Notes: generated from the sequence alone by a model not told the origin. DNA of 33,295 nucleotides from Candidatus Eisenbacteria bacterium (GCA_016867715.1 VGIW01000029.1:1-33295); one strand, 5' to 3'; shown: positions 8,183 through 16,510, counted from the stretch's first letter. Program-made: numbers and translations.

Positions 8183-8224
8183 CGCCGTTCGCCGGCGAGG
8201 AATCTGGAAACCGAGGAGAAGAAG

Positions 8225-8494
8225 GTGACCGAGAAGAAGACTCCCGAGAGGGAGAACACGTACGAGCAGATCGTGGTCGCCGCGCGCGAGGCGCGGCGCC
8301 TGAACGCGATCCGCATCCGAAGGGGCATCGGGGCGGGAGACGCCAAGGTGACGTCCGAAGCGCTCGAGAGGACGCTGCGGGGAGAGGTGGAGTGGAAGGT
8401 GGCGGAGGCGAGCGAGACCCGCGAGCCGGATGCTGGCGAAGCGGCCGGATCGGTCGGAGGGACGAAGAAGGAGGATCCATCGTTTGGCGATTGA
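8225..8494 (+). CDS. rpoZ: RNA polymerase omega subunit
   Basis: 89 residues with a GTG start behind GAGGAGAAG. Omega binds the C-terminal tail of beta-prime and aids RNA polymerase assembly; in many bacteria it also forms part of a ppGpp site. The core motif is NTYEQIVVAAREARRLNAIRI, the usual YE-hydrophobic-AA-REARRLN helix of omega, followed by KVTSEALERTLRGEVEWKV. The last 30 residues are acidic and low in complexity, as is common in omega. Position between gmk and coaBC is the classic location. The stop overlaps the proposed TTG start of coaBC by 11 bases. Confidence 0.93.
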   Translation: MTEKKTPERENTYEQIVVAAREARRLNAIRIRRGIGAGDAKVTSEALERTLRGEVEWKVAEASETREPDAGEAAGSVGGTKKEDPSFGD

Positions 8495-9752
8495 GGGGAG
8501 GAAGATCCTTGTCGGCGTGACGGGGGGCGTCGCGGCGTACAAGACGCTCGAGGTGGTCCGCCTTCTCGGCGCCTCCGGCGCGCGTTGCCAAGCGGTGCTC
8601 ACCCGATCGGCCACGGAGCTGATCCGTCCGGAGAGCTTCGAGGCGCTCACGGGAAGGCGCGCCGTCTGGGATCTCTGGACGAGCGATCGCGAGGCCCGTC
8701 CCTCGGATGCCTTCGCCCCGGAGACGAAGCCGATCCACATCGACATCGCGCAGAGCGCGGATCTCTTTCTCATCGCGCCGGCCACGGCGAACATCCTCGC
8801 CAAGATGGCCGCGGGGATCGCAGACGACCTTCTCACGACTGCCTATCTCGCGGCGACTTGTCCCGTCGTCGTCGCTCCCGCGATGAACTCGTTCATGTGG
8901 GCGCACAAGACGACCGAGAGAAACCTCGCACGGCTTCGCGGGGACGGCGTGCGGATCATCGAGCCGGACGAGGGGGATCTCGCGTGCGGATACCGCGGCA
9001 AGGGACGTCTCGCGAGTCCGGAGCGGATCGTCGCCGTCGTGCGCGAGATGCTCGATCGCCCGGGCGATCTCGCCGGGCGAAGGATCCTCGTGACCGCGGG
9101 CCGCACCGAGGAGGCGATCGATCCGGTGCGCGTTCTCACGAATCGATCGAGCGGGAAGATGGGAGTTGCGCTCGCGGGCGAGTGCGCGCGCCGCGGAGCG
9201 GAGGTCGTGTTCGTCGCGGGCGCTCTTTCGGTCGCGCCCCCCGCGGGGGCCCGCGTGATCGAGGCGACCACGGCAGAGGCGATGGCCGAGGCGGTGCTTC
9301 GCGAGGGTCCGACGTGCGACGTTGTGCTCATGGCGGCCGCCGTCGGCGACTACCGGCCGAAGAAGTTCTCGGGCGAGAAGCTGAAACGCTCGGGGCCGAT
9401 CCGCATCGAGCTCGAGCCGACCGAGGATATCCTCGAAACGCTCGCCGCGCGGCGCGGCTCCATTCGGGTTCTCGCCGGGTTCGCGCTCGAGACCGACTCG
9501 CCGGAAGCGCGCGGGCTCGAGAAGATGAAAAGGAAGAAGCTCGACCTTATTGTCGTAAACCGTCCCGACGTCCCGGGCGGAGGGATCGGGCGCGAGGAGA
9601 CCGAGGCGATTCTTCTCGGCCGGGACGGGTACCGCGAGGAGATCCCGTTCGCCTCGAAGGACTCGGTCGCGGCGCGCATCGTGGACCGCGTCGCCGCGAT
9701 GCTCAAACCCGAAGGCGAAGATCCCGTGAAAACGAAATCGAGGGGGAGATGA
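8484..9752 (+). CDS. coaBC: Bifunctional CoaBC: phosphopantothenoylcysteine synthetase/decarboxylase
   Basis: 422 residues from TTG at 8484, chosen because AAGGAGG lies nine bases upstream. An ATG at 8430 would add unconserved residues inside rpoZ. The enzyme joins 4'-phosphopantothenate and cysteine (CoaB, CTP-dependent) and decarboxylates the product with FMN (CoaC) in coenzyme A synthesis. CoaC domain: VGVTGGVAAYK at 11-20, catalytic His85 in IHIDIAQSADL, PAMN motif with Asn135, and Cys168 in ACGYRGKGRLA. CoaB domain: VTAGRTEEAIDPVRVLTNRSSGKMG, MAAAVGDYRPK and the Lys-containing EKLKR. All key residues appear intact. Cotranslational coupling to rpoZ upstream and an ATGA overlap with the uracil-DNA glycosylase gene downstream fit one operon. 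Confidence 0.96.
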   Translation: MAIEGRKILVGVTGGVAAYKTLEVVRLLGASGARCQAVLTRSATELIRPESFEALTGRRAVWDLWTSDREARPSDAFAPETKPIHIDIAQSADLFLIAPATANILAKMAAGIADDLLTTAYLAATCPVVVAPAMNSFMWAHKTTERNLARLRGDGVRIIEPDEGDLACGYRGKGRLASPERIVAVVREMLDRPGDLAGRRILVTAGRTEEAIDPVRVLTNRSSGKMGVALAGECARRGAEVVFVAGALSVAPPAGARVIEATTAEAMAEAVLREGPTCDVVLMAAAVGDYRPKKFSGEKLKRSGPIRIELEPTEDILETLAARRGSIRVLAGFALETDSPEARGLEKMKRKKLDLIVVNRPDVPGGGIGREETEAILLGRDGYREEIPFASKDSVAARIVDRVAAMLKPEGEDPVKTKSRGR

Positions 9753-10447
9753 GCGGCTCGGTGTTCGAACTCCTCAGGCGGTACGCCGCTCAGCAGCGGG
9801 AGTTTGGGTTTCCGGATCCGATTCTTCCGCGCGTCGAGGCGCGCGCGCGCCGTGAGGCGGACGCGACCCCCTCGCGGGCGGACGGCGTCTCGGAGCTCGC
9901 CGAGGTTCGGCGCGCGATCGACGGGTGCACGCTCTGCCCGCTTCATGCGGGACGCAAGACGATCGTTTTCGGAACCGGCGATCCGAACGCGGCTCTCATG
10001 TTCATCGGCGAGGGGCCCGGAGCGGACGAGGACGCTGCCGGCGAGCCGTTCGTCGGGCCGGCCGGGAAGCTCCTCGATCGGATCTTCGAGGCCGCGGGCA
10101 TCGCGCGCGGCGAGGTCTACATCGCGAATGTGGTCAAGTGCCGCCCGCCGCAGAACCGGGACCCGGAGCCCGAGGAGGTCGCCGCCTGTCTTCCGTTTCT
10201 TCGTAGGCAAATCGAGCTTGTGAACCCGAGGATCATCTGCGCGCTGGGCAAGCACGCCGCCCAGACTCTTCTCGGGAGGACCGATCCGATCGGCCGGCTG
10301 AGGGGCGCCTGGTATGATTGGGAGGGGAGGAGGCTCATCTGCACGTATCATCCTTCCGCCTGTTTGCACAACGCATCGTACAAGCGTCCGGTATGGGAGG
10401 ACTTTCAGATCCTGCGGGACGCGTATCGGGCGATTCGCCCGCTGTAG
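9749..10447 (+). CDS. Family 4 uracil-DNA glycosylase (iron-sulfur)
   Basis: 232 residues; ATG overlaps the coaBC stop (ATGA) behind GGGGGAG. Family 4 enzymes remove uracil arising from cytosine deamination and carry a 4Fe-4S cluster. The four cluster cysteines are visible as Cys60 and Cys63 (CTLCPLH), Cys131 ([12 protein letters not shown]) and Cys147 (VAACLPF). The active-site motif [24 protein letters not shown] spans about 87-110, and the second motif HPSACLHN lies near residue 205. The variable N-terminal 55 residues are typical for the family. Uracil repair is logically useful in a GC-rich genome; cotranscription with dnaB links it to replication, though this may be chance. Confidence 0.94.
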   Translation: MSGSVFELLRRYAAQQREFGFPDPILPRVEARARREADATPSRADGVSELAEVRRAIDGCTLCPLHAGRKTIVFGTGDPNAALMFIGEGPGADEDAAGEPFVGPAGKLLDRIFEAAGIARGEVYIANVVKCRPPQNRDPEPEEVAACLPFLRRQIELVNPRIICALGKHAAQTLLGRTDPIGRLRGAWYDWEGRRLICTYHPSACLHNASYKRPVWEDFQILRDAYRAIRPL

Positions 10448-10457
10448 GAGTCGAACC

Positions 10458-11885
10458 GTGCCCCCAGCGAGGAAGAGACCGCAGGCGAAGAGCGCGGAAG
10501 GAACGTTCGACCGAGTTCCGCCGCAAGCGGTGGAGGCGGAACGGGCCGTTCTCGGCGCGGTTCTTCTCGACGGCGAGGCGATGAACAAGGTTCTCGACAT
10601 TCTGACGGAGAGTTCGTTCTATCGGGAGGCGCACCGGAAGATCTACGCCGCGATGGTTTCCCTTTACGAGCGAAGCGAGGCGATCGACGTCATCACGGTG
10701 GTCGACGAGATGTCTCGTCTCGGGACGCTCGAGAGCGCGGGCGGGCGGCTCTATCTCTCCTCGCTCCTCGACGAGGTGGCGACGTCGGCGAACGTGAGCT
10801 ACCATGCGGGCCTCGTTCTCGAGAAGGCGCTCCTTCGCCGCATGATCCACGCGGGGACCGAGATCGTGCAGAGGGCGTACGAAGGGGTCGAGGACGTCAA
10901 GGCTCTTCTCGACCGGGCGGAGCAATCCATCTTCGACATTTCCGAATCGCAGGTCACGAGCGGTTTCCTTCCGATTCGCGCGGTGGTGAAGCCGGTCTAC
11001 GACGAGGCGAAGGCGATGGCGGAGGGTGGGCGCTCGCATCTCGGCGTGCAGTCCGGCTTCCCGGATCTCGACGCGCTCCTCTCCGGTTTCCAGAAGGGGG
11101 ATCTCATCATCGTGGCGAGCCGCCCCTCGATGGGGAAGACCTCTTTCTGTCTCAACATCGCCCAGAACGTCGCGCTCGATTCCAAGCTCCCGGTCGCGAT
11201 CTTCAGCCTCGAGATGTCGCGCGAGAACCTCGTGCAGCGCCTCCTCTGTTCGGAAGCGCGCGTCGACAGCCACGCGCTTCGAACCGGGTACGTTCCCCAG
11301 AGGGACTGGCCGAACCTGACCACCGCCGCGAGTCTTCTTTCGACGGCGCCGATCTTCATCGACGACAGCGCGAGCCTCACGGTCTTGGAGATGCGGTCGC
11401 GCGCCAGGCGGCTCCACAAGGAAGCAAGCTTGGCGCTTCTCATCGTGGATTATCTCCAGCTGATTCGCGCGTCGGAGGCGGCGGAAAACCGCCAGCAGGA
11501 GATCTCGTTGATCTCCCGCTCTCTCAAAGCGCTCGCCAAAGAGCTGAACCTCCCGGTCGTCGCTCTCTCGCAGCTCTCGCGTGCCGTGGAAACGAGGACC
11601 GGCGCGCATCGGCCCGTTCTTTCGGACCTTCGCGAATCGGGAGCGATCGAGCAGGACGCCGACGTCGTCCTCTTCCTCTATCGGCCCGAGGTGTACGAGA
11701 AGATCCCCGAGAACGAGGGGAAGGCGGAGGTGATCATCGGGAAGCAGCGAAACGGGCCGCTCGGCACCGTCGACCTCACGTTCCTCAAGAGCTTCACGCG
11801 TTTCGAGAGCCTCTCTGCCCGCGAGGCGGTCGAAACCCCGGTCGGGGGCGGCGGCGAGGAGTACGGCGAAGCCGGGGAGGCGTAG
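10458..11885 (+). CDS. dnaB: Replicative DNA helicase DnaB
   Basis: 475 residues from GTG at 10458 with TAGGAG seven bases upstream; the frame is open to the left but overlaps the glycosylase gene and lacks similarity there. DnaB is the hexameric 5'-3' helicase of the replication fork. The N-terminal domain (VPPQAVEAERAVLGAVLLD, FYREAHRKIYAAM) is followed by a linker and the RecA-like domain. Walker A is SRPSMGKT (221-228). IFSLEMSRENLVQRLLC, the Walker B region LLIVDYLQLI, LSQLSRAVETR and DLRESGAIEQDADVVLFLYRPE are all present, the last with the arginine-finger region. No intein or insertion interrupts it. The C-terminal tail (GGGGEEYGEAGEA) is acidic. The mlaE start follows after three bases. 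Confidence 0.97.
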   Translation: MPPARKRPQAKSAEGTFDRVPPQAVEAERAVLGAVLLDGEAMNKVLDILTESSFYREAHRKIYAAMVSLYERSEAIDVITVVDEMSRLGTLESAGGRLYLSSLLDEVATSANVSYHAGLVLEKALLRRMIHAGTEIVQRAYEGVEDVKALLDRAEQSIFDISESQVTSGFLPIRAVVKPVYDEAKAMAEGGRSHLGVQSGFPDLDALLSGFQKGDLIIVASRPSMGKTSFCLNIAQNVALDSKLPVAIFSLEMSRENLVQRLLCSEARVDSHALRTGYVPQRDWPNLTTAASLLSTAPIFIDDSASLTVLEMRSRARRLHKEASLALLIVDYLQLIRASEAAENRQQEISLISRSLKALAKELNLPVVALSQLSRAVETRTGAHRPVLSDLRESGAIEQDADVVLFLYRPEVYEKIPENEGKAEVIIGKQRNGPLGTVDLTFLKSFTRFESLSAREAVETPVGGGGEEYGEAGEA

Positions 11886-11888
11886 CGC

Positions 11889-12677
11889 TTGGCCGGGTCG
11901 ATCACCAGAGTCGGCGGCCGCGTGGTGAGCGCGGTCAGCGAGCTAGGCGACATCACCGTTCTCCTCGTACGCATCCTTCGGTCTTTTCCTCAAGTTCACA
12001 AGGTCGGAAGGCTCACTCTCGTCCAGATGATGGAGATGGGAGTCCGTTCGATGCCGCTCGTCGTGGTGACCTCGTTCTTCACGGGGACCGTCGCGGCGAT
12101 CCAGGCGGCGTATCAGTTCCAAGATTGGATCCCGCTCCGCTACGTCGGGTCGGTGGTCGGGAAGTCGGTGATCATCGAGCTTGGGCCGGTGCTCACGGGT
12201 CTCGTCGTCGGCGGGCGCGTGGGGGCATCGATCGCCGCCGAGCTCGGGACGATGAAGGTGACCGAGCAGATCGACGCGCTCGAGGCGCTCGCGATCGACT
12301 CGATCCGCTATCTCGCCCTGCCGCGCTTCATCGCGGGGGTGGTCATGATCCCCGTGGTCGTCGTCTTCGCCGACATACTGGCGATCGTGGGCGGGATGCT
12401 CGCGGCGGTCTACTCGATCGGAATGTCCGCGCAGTCGTTCGCTTTCGGGCTCAAGCTGTTTTTCGTGATGGACGATGTGTGGGGCGGCCTCATCAAGTCG
12501 GTGATCTTCGGCGGGATCATCGCGCTCATGGGATGTTACTACGGTCTCCGCACCGAGGGAGGCGCCGAGGGAGTAGGGCAGGCGGCGACCCGCGCGGTCG
12601 TCTCCTCTTGTCTGCTCATCCTCATCTCCGATTATATCTTGGCCGAGCTCTTGTTCGGCTTCGTGTTCGCGAGGTAG
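11889..12677 (+). CDS. mlaE: MlaE/YrbE-family ABC transporter permease
   Basis: 262 residues beginning with TTG eight bases after GGGAGG. MlaE-type permeases form the inner-membrane channel of MCE transporters that move phospholipids between inner and outer membranes. The hallmark region VTSFFTGTVAAIQAAYQF is followed by VVGKSVIIELGPVLTGLVVGGRVGASIAAELGTMKVTEQIDALEALAIDSIRYLALPR, essentially a textbook YrbE signature containing the E-G coupling loop. Several hydrophobic segments follow. The ATPase (mlaF) and substrate-binding MCE protein (mlaD) lie downstream, but a serine protease gene is inserted between permease and ATPase, four bases after this stop. Confidence 0.95.
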   Translation: MAGSITRVGGRVVSAVSELGDITVLLVRILRSFPQVHKVGRLTLVQMMEMGVRSMPLVVVTSFFTGTVAAIQAAYQFQDWIPLRYVGSVVGKSVIIELGPVLTGLVVGGRVGASIAAELGTMKVTEQIDALEALAIDSIRYLALPRFIAGVVMIPVVVVFADILAIVGGMLAAVYSIGMSAQSFAFGLKLFFVMDDVWGGLIKSVIFGGIIALMGCYYGLRTEGGAEGVGQAATRAVVSSCLLILISDYILAELLFGFVFAR

Positions 12678-12681
12678 CGGC

Positions 12682-13464
12682 ATGGGCGGCGGCGGCGTGG
12701 AGGGACGATGGAAGATGAGGATCTTCTATCTCGCGGCGCTCGGCGCGCTCCTTCTGTGCGTTTCGTTTCTCTCTCGCGGCCGCGTCGTCGCGGTCGCCGA
12801 GCGGGCCGCCTCGTCCGTCGTTCTCGTCTGGTATCAGGATGACGCGGGGACCGCGAGCTACGGGACCGCGTTCGCCGTCGATGACAAGGGGCACTTCCTC
12901 ACATGCGCGCATGTGGTGCGCGGAAGGCAGGAAGTGGCGATCGCGTTTCCCACGGTGGAAGGAGAAGCGAACGTCGCCGCCCGCGTCGTCGCCTCGGACG
13001 AGCGAATCGACGCTGCGCTCCTCAAAGCGGACGAGAAGGGGCTCCCCGCGGCGCGGTTCGGCTCGACGAAGGGACTTCGCGTCGGCGAAGAAGTGATCTT
13101 CGCGGGGTATCCGATGGGCTACACGCTGAACGCGGATCTCGAGCCGAGCGTCGGCTTCGGCCACGTGTCGGCGCTCCCGAAGTGGCGCGTGAGCGCGCGG
13201 GCCCCGCGGATCCCGATCGTGCAGATCGACGCCTCCGTGGCCCTCGGACACAGCGGGAGTCCCTTGTTCCGGACTTCGAGCGGCAAGGTGATCGGGATGC
13301 TGAAATCCCATGTCGGCGTTCCCGGGCTCGTGAAGTCGAACGACGAAGTGCTCGACTTCGTCGAGTCGATTCCCTCGGAGCTTGTCGGACGCGCCGGCAT
13401 CGGGATCGCCTTGCCCGCGGACAGCCTGCGGCGCTTCCTCGAGCGTCACGGAGTGAAGACGTGA
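12682..13464 (+). CDS. Membrane-anchored trypsin-like serine protease (no PDZ)
   Basis: 260 residues from ATG at 12682; a second in-frame ATG at 12715 (MRIFYLAALGAL) would leave an 11-residue shorter protein and is also possible. A hydrophobic segment at about 13-30 should be a signal anchor or signal peptide, placing the catalytic domain outside the cytoplasmic membrane. The S1/HtrA-like fold shows His77 (TCAHVV), Asp110 (DERIDAALLK) and Ser191 (ALGHSGSPLF); GHSGSP replaces the usual GNSGGP. The domain ends without a PDZ domain, unlike DegP or DegS. The gene sits inside the Mla operon, and its stop overlaps the mlaF start (GTGA), so stoichiometric coproduction with the transporter is likely. 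A role in processing or quality control of that transporter is inference only. Confidence 0.87.
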   Translation: MGGGGVEGRWKMRIFYLAALGALLLCVSFLSRGRVVAVAERAASSVVLVWYQDDAGTASYGTAFAVDDKGHFLTCAHVVRGRQEVAIAFPTVEGEANVAARVVASDERIDAALLKADEKGLPAARFGSTKGLRVGEEVIFAGYPMGYTLNADLEPSVGFGHVSALPKWRVSARAPRIPIVQIDASVALGHSGSPLFRTSSGKVIGMLKSHVGVPGLVKSNDEVLDFVESIPSELVGRAGIGIALPADSLRRFLERHGVKT

Positions 13465-14225
13465 GCGGAAGAGACATCGTCATCTCGCTTCGCGGAGTGG
13501 AGAAGTCGTTCGGCGCGCAGCCCGTGCTCCGCGGCGTCGATCTCGACATCTACCGCGGGGAGTCCCTCGTCGTGATCGGCCCGAGCGGCTGCGGGAAGAG
13601 CGTGCTCTTGAAGCACCTGATCGGTCTGATTCTCCCGGACAAGGGCTCCATCCGGATCGATGGAGCGGATATCACCGATATGGACTCCTCTTCCCTTTAT
13701 GACGTGCGAAAGAAGTTTGGTATGCTCTTCCAAGGCGCGGCGCTGTTCGACTCGCTCACGGTCGAGGAGAACGTCGGCCTCGGTCTCGTCGAGCACACGA
13801 AACTCGGCCCGAGGGAGATCGCGGAACGCGTCGCGGAGAGCCTCCGGAAGGTCGGCATGGAGCACGCCGCTCGGAAGAAGCCGTCCGAGCTTTCGGGCGG
13901 CATGAAGAAGAGGGTCGGGCTCGCGCGCGCCATCGCGATGGATCCGGAGATCGTTCTCTACGACGAACCGACCACGGGGCTCGATCCGATCATGGCGGAC
14001 GTAATCAACCGGCTGATCCGATCGCTCCAAAAGGAACTGAACGCGACTTCGATCACGGTGACGCACGACATGACCAGCGCCTCGAAGGTGGCCGATCGCG
14101 TCGCGATGCTTCACGAAGGAAGAATCGTGTTCGAGGGGAGCGTTGAGGAGGTTCGAGCCACGGCGGACCCGGTCGTTCGGCAGTTCGTGCGCGGGGAGGC
14201 GGAAGGGCCGATCCACGTTCTGTGA
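13461..14225 (+). CDS. mlaF: MlaF-type ABC transporter ATP-binding protein
   Basis: 254 residues from GTG at 13461, overlapping the protease stop by four bases. Upstream open frame is noise antisense-like sequence inside the protease gene. Walker A GPSGCGKS is at 40-47, the Q-loop MLFQGAALFDSLTV begins near 88, the signature LSGGMKK is at 144-150 and Walker B EIVLYDEPTTGLDP starts at 163; the H-loop is in TVTHDMTSA. The FQGAALFDSLTV stretch is characteristic of MlaF/Mkl-type ATPases of MCE systems rather than of amino-acid importers. It energises the MlaE permease. About 60 bases separate it from mlaD. Confidence 0.96.
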   Translation: MSGRDIVISLRGVEKSFGAQPVLRGVDLDIYRGESLVVIGPSGCGKSVLLKHLIGLILPDKGSIRIDGADITDMDSSSLYDVRKKFGMLFQGAALFDSLTVEENVGLGLVEHTKLGPREIAERVAESLRKVGMEHAARKKPSELSGGMKKRVGLARAIAMDPEIVLYDEPTTGLDPIMADVINRLIRSLQKELNATSITVTHDMTSASKVADRVAMLHEGRIVFEGSVEEVRATADPVVRQFVRGEAEGPIHVL

Positions 14226-14286
14226 GGGGCGACATTCCGGGACGTGCGCGGGATTCGGCCGCGGGCGCGCCCGGAGGGAGGACGCG

Positions 14287-15183
14287 ATGACCTCGAAAGG
14301 ACTGGAGTGGAAGGTCGGTCTGGTGGTGCTCGCCGCGACCGTTCTCTTCGTCGTCGGGGTGATCTACCTGGGCCAGATGGAGATCGGGCGCCCGGGCCCG
14401 AGAGTACGCGTCGCGTTTCCCGAGGTGGGTGGCCTCAACGTGGGAGACCCGGTCATGGTCTCCGGCCTCCGGCGAGGATCGGTTTCGAGCATCGAGCTCG
14501 GAACGCGGGAGGTCCTCGTGACGCTCAAGCTGCGGCCCGATGTCGTTCTTCACACGGACGCCTCGTTCCGAGTGGAGAACATGGGCATCATGGGAGAGAA
14601 ATTCATCGCCGTCCTTCCCGGGACGAGCTCCGACACCCTCGACACGAGAAACCTCGTTCGAGGGGGCTACTCGCCGGGGATCACCGAAGCGATGGCGGAG
14701 CTCGGGATCGTGCTCGACGACGTCGGGAAGATCGTCGCTCGCGTCGAGGGGCTCTTGCAAGAGCAGGAGATCGTCGGACCGATGCGGGAGGCCGTACGCT
14801 ATCTGCGGGACGTGTCCGCCGACCTTCAAGGGATGCTCGCGGAGAACCGCACGGATGTCCGAAGCTCGATCCAGAACTTCCGATCGCTCTCCGAGAATCT
14901 CGACGAGACGCTTCGGGAGAACCGGGGGAAGATCGACACGGCGGTGACACGGGCCGCGGCCGCCTCCGCTCGATTCGACGAGACGATGGAAAGACTGGAT
15001 CGCACGATTCTGTCGCTCGAAGAGGTCGTGCAGCGCATGGAGAACGGCCAGGGAACGCTCGGGCAGCTTTCCCAGGACGATAAGCTATACAAGGAAATGA
15101 TGGATGCCTCGCGCAATTTGAACGACTTGCTGCGCGACGTGCGCGAGAATCCCAAACGCTATCTGAAGATCACGATCTTTTGA
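14287..15183 (+). CDS. mlaD: MCE/MlaD-family lipid-binding protein
   Basis: 298 residues, ATG behind GGAGGGAGGA. One N-terminal membrane helix (about 10-29) anchors the protein in the inner membrane. A single MCE domain follows at about 38-115 (VRVAFPEVGGLNVGDPVMVSGLRRGSV, RVENMGIMGEKFIAVLPG). The remaining 170 residues are helical and rich in heptad-like repeats (SIQNFRSLSENLDETLRENR, FDETMERLDRTILSLEEVVQRMENGQGTLGQL), which probably form a periplasmic helical extension. The GQGTLGQL...D..LY motif recurs in long MlaD homologues. It would bind lipids and hand them between the permease and outer-membrane partners; no MlaB or MlaC gene follows. The stop is overlapped by the TTG start of ispD. 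Confidence 0.93.
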   Translation: MTSKGLEWKVGLVVLAATVLFVVGVIYLGQMEIGRPGPRVRVAFPEVGGLNVGDPVMVSGLRRGSVSSIELGTREVLVTLKLRPDVVLHTDASFRVENMGIMGEKFIAVLPGTSSDTLDTRNLVRGGYSPGITEAMAELGIVLDDVGKIVARVEGLLQEQEIVGPMREAVRYLRDVSADLQGMLAENRTDVRSSIQNFRSLSENLDETLRENRGKIDTAVTRAAAASARFDETMERLDRTILSLEEVVQRMENGQGTLGQLSQDDKLYKEMMDASRNLNDLLRDVRENPKRYLKITIF

Positions 15184-15881
15184 TCCGCGAAACTTCTTTA
15201 CCACGAGTGATCGTCATCGTGCCCGCGGCCGGGGCGGGCCTCCGTCTCGGGGGCGCGGTTCCGAAGCCGTACCGCGCGGTCGAAGGCCGCGCGATCCTCG
15301 CGCGCACGCTCGAGGCGGTCGCCTCGGCGCCCTCGGTCGGAGGGATCGTGGCGGCGGTCGCCCCGGGAGAGACGGAGCGCGCTGCCTCGCTCGCGCCGCC
15401 GGCTCTCGCCTGGTTCCGCGCCGTGGAGGGGGGAGAGGAGCGCTTCGACTCGGTCCATCGGGGTCTTCTCGAAGTGCCGGAGGAGACCGAGATCGTCGCC
15501 GTGCACGACGGGGTCCGACCGTTCGTCACGGCGCGCGAGATCGAGGAGACTGTGGCGCTCGCGCGGACGATCGGCGCCGCGGCGACGATGAGCGCGCCGG
15601 TGGAGACCGTGAAGCGGGTGGACGGCGACGAGGTGACGGCGACGCTCGATCGCGCGAAGATTCGGCTCGCGCAAACCCCTCAGGCCTTCCGCGCGGAGCT
15701 TCTCCGCGAAGCGTACCGGCGGGCGATCGAGGAGGGATGGAAGGGGACCGACGAGTCGGCGCTCGTCGAGCGGATCGGGGCGAGGGTCGGGATCGTGCAG
15801 GCGGACCGCTGGAACATCAAGATCACCGTCGAGGAGGATCTCCTTCTCGCGGAGTGGATCGCGAGGGAGGTTCGCGGATGA
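15180..15881 (+). CDS. ispD: 2-C-methyl-D-erythritol 4-phosphate cytidylyltransferase
   Basis: 233 residues; the TTG start overlaps the mlaD stop (TTGA). IspD makes CDP-methylerythritol from MEP and CTP, the third step of the non-mevalonate isoprenoid pathway. The nucleotide-binding loop PAAGAGLRLGGAVPKPY lies at 15-31, with Arg22 and Lys29 as the expected catalytic basic residues. VHDGVRPFV, APVETVKRV, AQTPQAFRAELLREAY, GTDESALVE and the terminal NIKITVEEDLLLAE match family blocks in order. It is followed by ispF with an ATGA overlap, a pairing common in bacteria that sometimes becomes a fused IspDF. Confidence 0.96.
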   Translation: MIRETSLPRVIVIVPAAGAGLRLGGAVPKPYRAVEGRAILARTLEAVASAPSVGGIVAAVAPGETERAASLAPPALAWFRAVEGGEERFDSVHRGLLEVPEETEIVAVHDGVRPFVTAREIEETVALARTIGAAATMSAPVETVKRVDGDEVTATLDRAKIRLAQTPQAFRAELLREAYRRAIEEGWKGTDESALVERIGARVGIVQADRWNIKITVEEDLLLAEWIAREVRG

Positions 15882-16393
15882 GCATGCCTCGTGTCGGGAT
15901 CGGCTACGATTCACATCGCTTCCGAGAAGGGCGCCCGCTCGTCCTCGGCGGGGTCGCGATTCCCCATCCGCGGGGTCTCGACGGCCATTCGGACGCGGAT
16001 GTCCTCGTTCATGCCGTGATCGATGCCCTTCTCGGCGCCGCCGGCGCGGGCGATATCGGCTCTCTCTTTCCCGAGACCGACTGCGCTTTTCAGAATGCTT
16101 CGAGCATCAATCTCTTGGAGCGCGCGGCCGAAGAGGTTCGGCGCCTGGGCTATGCGGTCGGAAACATCGACGCGGTCGTCGTGGCCGAGGAGCCGCGCCT
16201 TCTCCCGCACCGGGAAGCGATGCGCCGGAACCTCGCGAAGGCTCTCGGCATCGACGAGGGATCGGTCTTCGTGAAAGGGAAGACGAACGAAGGGATGGGC
16301 GCGATCGGCGGCAAGGAAGGAATCGCCGCCTACGCGGCCGTGCTTCTCGTCGAGGCGGATTCCGACGGACGGAAAGGCAAGGCGGGGAAATGA
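15878..16393 (+). CDS. ispF: 2-C-methyl-D-erythritol 2,4-cyclodiphosphate synthase
   Basis: 171 residues from ATG overlapping the ispD stop. It cyclises CDP-ME 2-phosphate to MEcPP, releasing CMP. Metal ligands Asp11 and His13 (GIGYDSHRF) and His45 (HSDADVLVHAVIDALLGA) are present, and the GDIGSLFPETD and KGKTNEGMGAIGGKEGIAAYA blocks are intact. The last dozen residues (ADSDGRKGKAGK) are a polar tail slightly beyond the normal end. It is the last gene of the long plus-strand run; a potential structured element starts five bases beyond the stop. Confidence 0.96.
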   Translation: MSMPRVGIGYDSHRFREGRPLVLGGVAIPHPRGLDGHSDADVLVHAVIDALLGAAGAGDIGSLFPETDCAFQNASSINLLERAAEEVRRLGYAVGNIDAVVVAEEPRLLPHREAMRRNLAKALGIDEGSVFVKGKTNEGMGAIGGKEGIAAYAAVLLVEADSDGRKGKAGK

Positions 16394-16397
16394 AGAA

Positions 16398-16510
16398 GGC
16401 CGGAAGAGCGGTTAGGAGATTTGAGAAGGAGGAGAGAGGGCTCTGCCCCTCTCTCCCTCTACATTGCCGAATTTCCCGTAGTACTGGGATAGTGGAGGGC
16501 TCTTCCGGCC
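16398..16510 (+). other. Three-stem (three-way-junction-like) element downstream of ispF
   Basis: A perfect 12-base inverted repeat, GGCCGGAAGAGC at 16398-16409 and its complement at 16499-16510, encloses two further hairpins. One has a 10-base-pair stem (GGAGAGAGGG at 16431-16440 with CCCTCTCTCC at 16447-16456, loop six bases). The other is weaker, with TCCC at 16474-16477 and GGGA at 16486-16489. The nested layout is that of a multistem RNA or a REP-type palindromic unit. It is not a standard intrinsic terminator, because the only T run (16528-16533) lies 17 bases beyond the stem, though it might still end the ispF transcript. Confidence 0.55.

Noticed and set aside
6800-8836. A minus-strand open frame of 678 codons opposite yicC, gmk and rpoZ
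   Set aside because: It lies opposite three unambiguous conserved genes and has no recognisable motif or ribosome-binding site.
16431-16456. 10-pair hairpin after ispF as an intrinsic terminator
   Set aside because: No T tract follows the stem; it is better explained as one arm of the larger three-stem element.
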